A DNA stretch of 8,399 nucleotides from contig JADGOK010000019.1 of NCBI GenBank assembly GCA_017882985.1, forward strand, positions 1 to 8,399, written 5' to 3'. Position numbers and translations under genes: made by a program. Positions 6,628-8,399 of this stretch are shown piece after piece. The notes under the pieces were generated by a model. The model ran no database searches, was not told where the DNA came from, and was given only the letters and a program-made list of their open reading frames with translations. The first letter of the stretch is position 1; every line of letters begins with the position of its first letter. The DNA comes from Acidimicrobiales bacterium. GTDB taxonomy: Bacteria > Actinomycetota > Acidimicrobiia > Acidimicrobiales > RAAP-2.

Positions 6628-6991
6628 TTGCCGCGCTGCTCAACGCATCGGTCACGGCAGCTTTCTCTCGCGTCCAAGCGTGGGCCGAGCCACGATACGT
6701 TCGTGCGGGCCACTTTCAGCGCGCTTGCTTCCATCGGCTACTCGTGGTGCGAGAAGTGGCGCCCTGCGGTCCCGAACCCTCCATGATTCAGCGTCTTTGC
6801 GCGACCCCTCGTGGCCAAGGGTGTCAGTGGGCGAGACGACATCGACGCCACGATCGCTCTCGAGCGTTTGGTAGCTCGCGAGTACGGAGCAAGACCGATG
6901 ACGCCACGATGGCCCGGGGGTGACATCACTGGAGTGCCTCACGATCGCGGGCTCCTCGACCACGCGCGGTGATGAGCGTTAAGTTCGCAGC
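6628..6991 (+). other. 364-nt spacer without a convincing gene
   Basis: No frame on either strand gives a recognisable complete protein. A weak stem (TGCCG at 6629-6633 with CGGCA at 6655-6659, then CTTTCTCTC) follows the methyltransferase stop and could end its transcript. One plus-strand frame, broken by a TGA at 6784, contains protein-like stretches (SALASIGYSWCEKWRPAV, then DDIDATIALERLVAREYGAR), ending at a TGA at 6970. This may be a decayed gene or chance. The last part contains the presumed promoter of the next gene. Confidence 0.4.
6956..6985 (+). promoter_or_regulatory. Possible leaderless promoter of the second methyltransferase
   Basis: TCGACC (6956-6961), 18 nt, then TAAGTT (6980-6985). 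The GTG start at 6992 comes 7 nt after the box, where transcription would begin. There is no Shine-Dalgarno site before this GTG. Confidence 0.45.
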
Positions 6992-7606
6992 GTGAGCTGG
7001 TACCGAGACCGCGTGCTGCCAAGGCTGGTCGATCGCGCGTGTGGCGCGGCGGGGATGGAGCGTTGGCGCGTTCAAGTCACCGCCGGACTCGTCGGTCGGG
7101 TCGTCGAGATTGGATTCGGGTCCGGTCTCAACGTCGAGCACTACCCCAAAGAGGTTGAGGTCGTCCTGGCCGTGGAGCCGGCCGAGCTAGCCAGGAAACT
7201 GGCGAAGAAGCGTATCGAACGGTCCGGAGTCGAGGTAGTACACGTTGGCCTCGACGGTCAGTCGATACCGCTTGACGACGCGTCGTGCGACAGCGCGTTG
7301 GCGACGTTCACGTTGTGCACGGTTCCGGACGCACCCCAAGTCCTCGCCGAGATACGAAGAGTGCTGCGTCCGGGTGGATCGTTCCACTTTCTCGAACACG
7401 GATTGTCTCCGGACACACACGTCGCGCGTTGGCAGCGCCGACTCGAACCCCTCCAGCGCTCTCTCGCTGACGGATGTCACCTCACCCGCGAACCCTTGGC
7501 GCTCGTCGCCGAAGCAGGGTTCACTCTTGAGTGGTCGGAGCAGCGCTACGCGCGAGGTCCGAAGCCGTGGAGCTATTTCACGATGGGTGTCGCCACCAAG
7601 CCATGA
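6992..7606 (+). CDS. METTL7-like class I SAM methyltransferase
   Basis: This 204-residue protein starts at GTG. SAM-binding motif I is VVEIGFGSGLN (37-47), and the strand-2 acidic residue is Glu62 in VLAVEP. GLDGQSIPLDDASCD (86-100) and ALATFTLCTVPD (102-113) give the adenine-contact and motif IV regions. RRVLRPGGSFHFLEHG (122-137) is motif VI. The following segment, WQRRLEPLQRSLADGCHLTRE (from 147), matches the hallmark DGCxLTRE region of animal METTL7/TMT1 alkyl thiol methyltransferases and their many bacterial relatives. The C-terminus (PKPWSYFTMGVATK) also fits. The likely reaction is methyl transfer to a small molecule, perhaps a thiol or lipid-like acceptor. This is inferred from the family, and the substrate is untested here. 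Unlike METTL7 it lacks an N-terminal membrane anchor. Confidence 0.88.
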   Translation: MSWYRDRVLPRLVDRACGAAGMERWRVQVTAGLVGRVVEIGFGSGLNVEHYPKEVEVVLAVEPAELARKLAKKRIERSGVEVVHVGLDGQSIPLDDASCDSALATFTLCTVPDAPQVLAEIRRVLRPGGSFHFLEHGLSPDTHVARWQRRLEPLQRSLADGCHLTREPLALVAEAGFTLEWSEQRYARGPKPWSYFTMGVATKP

Positions 7607-7744
7607 TCTGAGTACTCGATGTCGTCGCAGCAATTGGCCGTCGAGGAGCCGAGATTCGAACGTCTTGATTTCGCCGAGTTGCCAGTGCCACACCGTAATG
7701 ACAGCGCAATCCGGGTTTCACAGTTGATTCTAAGACGTTCGGCC

Positions 7745-7774
7745 TTGGTGGGCACTTGCCTCGCACCCTAGGAT
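7745..7774 (+). promoter_or_regulatory. Possible leaderless promoter of the lysozyme-like gene
   Basis: TTGGTG (7745-7750), 18 nt, then TAGGAT (7769-7774). The GTG start at 7783 begins 9 nt after the box. The stretch between is short, with only a weak GAAG, so the message is probably leaderless or nearly so. Confidence 0.4.
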
Positions 7775-7782
7775 TGAAGAAC

Positions 7783-8399
7783 GTGTTAAATCGACTCTCG
7801 AAAGGTCTGTTCGCGGCAGCGCTGACGGCGAGTGGTCTCATGTCGATGCCCGCGGTCGGCGCCGCGAGTGCGCCCAGCACATCCGCGTCGACTGGTTACG
7901 ACGTCAGTTTCCCCCAATGTGGTCGAGTCCTTCCTACGTCGGCGGGCTTCGGCATCGTCGGAGTGAACAACGGACATCCGTTCTCGACGAACCCCTGTCT
8001 GGCCAGCGAGCTTCGCTGGGCCGGCTCGACACTGAGTGGTGCACCGGCCTTCTACCTGAACACCGGGAGTCCCGGACCGGCGTACTCGTCAAGTTGGCCG
8101 ACGAGTCAGCAAAGCCCCCTCGTCTGTGACGGCGCCAATTCGACCGCGTGTTCGTACGACTTCGGATGGAATGCGGCGCGTGTCTCGTTCGCCAACGCGG
8201 TGAACGCCGAGACGACGAATGGTTCGACGTCGCCAACGGCCACGGCGAAGAGTGCCCACTGGTGGCTCGACGTCGAGACCGGCAACACCTGGGAGACGAT
8301 CGAGCCGCTCTATGGCCGCACCGCGTCGTCACAGGCCATTGACCAGGCCGAGATCAAGGGTTCGCTCGCGTACTTCGCGAACATCGGCGTCGCCTTCGT
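7783..8399 (+). CDS. Secreted GH25/lysozyme-like protein, 3' end beyond window
   Basis: The frame is open from the GTG at 7783 for 205 codons to the window edge. A signal peptide is clear: basic start (R4, K7), hydrophobic core (8-22), likely cut after VGAASA (residue 30). The mature part opens with GYDVSFPQCG (38-47), equivalent to the GxDVS start of GH25 lysozyme barrels. It later has AHWWLDVETGNTW (158-170), matching the D-x-E on the fourth strand of that fold (Asp163, Glu165). Cysteines at 46, 72, 115 and 123 suggest disulfides. Between these lie FYLNTGSPGPAYSSSWP (90-106) and CSYDFGWNAA (123-132), shared by a group of uncharacterised actinobacterial exported proteins. It may cleave peptidoglycan or another glycan, but activity is inferred from fold only. 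TTG at 7774 is a less likely start. Confidence 0.8.
   Translation, partial: MLNRLSKGLFAAALTASGLMSMPAVGAASAPSTSASTGYDVSFPQCGRVLPTSAGFGIVGVNNGHPFSTNPCLASELRWAGSTLSGAPAFYLNTGSPGPAYSSSWPTSQQSPLVCDGANSTACSYDFGWNAARVSFANAVNAETTNGSTSPTATAKSAHWWLDVETGNTWETIEPLYGRTASSQAIDQAEIKGSLAYFANIGVAF

Noticed and set aside
7640..7665. TTCGAATC with flanking bases on the minus strand, resembling a tRNA T-loop and 3' end (or an attachment-site remnant).
   Set aside because: Only one of the five T-stem pairs checked nearest the loop forms correctly, and no D or anticodon arm is visible.

Overview
The window is GC-rich, and its genes point to an actinobacterium. The evidence is a lone ribbon-helix-helix/DUF4097 pair, secreted Cys-containing Ig-like and lysozyme-like proteins of actinobacterial style, and a mixture of Shine-Dalgarno-led and apparently leaderless genes with TAnnnT -10 boxes. 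A deep-branching class such as Acidimicrobiia is a reasonable guess, but this is inference. No rRNA, functional tRNA, insertion sequence, CRISPR array or phage gene was seen.

Layout: (1) Positions 1-1489 on the minus strand hold the N-terminal 496 residues of a large secreted Ig-like protein whose C-terminus lies outside the window. (2) 1701-3247, minus strand, is a two-gene unit. A small RHH-type DNA-binding protein (HicB-antitoxin-like C-terminus) comes first, followed by a cytoplasmic DUF4097 beta-solenoid protein. Its promoter has a 16-bp inverted repeat straddling the -10, and the predicted transcript starts on the ATG itself. (3) 3385-5724 is a divergent pair: a 14-TM DHA2-type drug exporter (minus) and a TetR-family repressor (plus). 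They share a compact promoter region with two related operators. (4) 5827-7606 holds two unrelated class I SAM-dependent methyltransferases (plus), separated by 364 nt without a convincing gene. The second resembles the METTL7 (thiol methyltransferase) family. (5) From 7783 to the end is a secreted GH25/lysozyme-like protein, cut by the window edge.

How the genes work together: the TetR protein very probably represses the exporter, and probably itself, until a toxic ligand binds. The RHH protein probably represses its own promoter and so controls DUF4097. The methyltransferases and the two exported proteins appear to be independent single-gene units. The most interesting material is in the control regions at 3236-3283 and 4984-5046, and in the exact 18-residue repeat of the DUF4097 protein. 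No completely new multi-gene system is evident. The RHH/DUF4097 pair is the best candidate for an under-characterised one.
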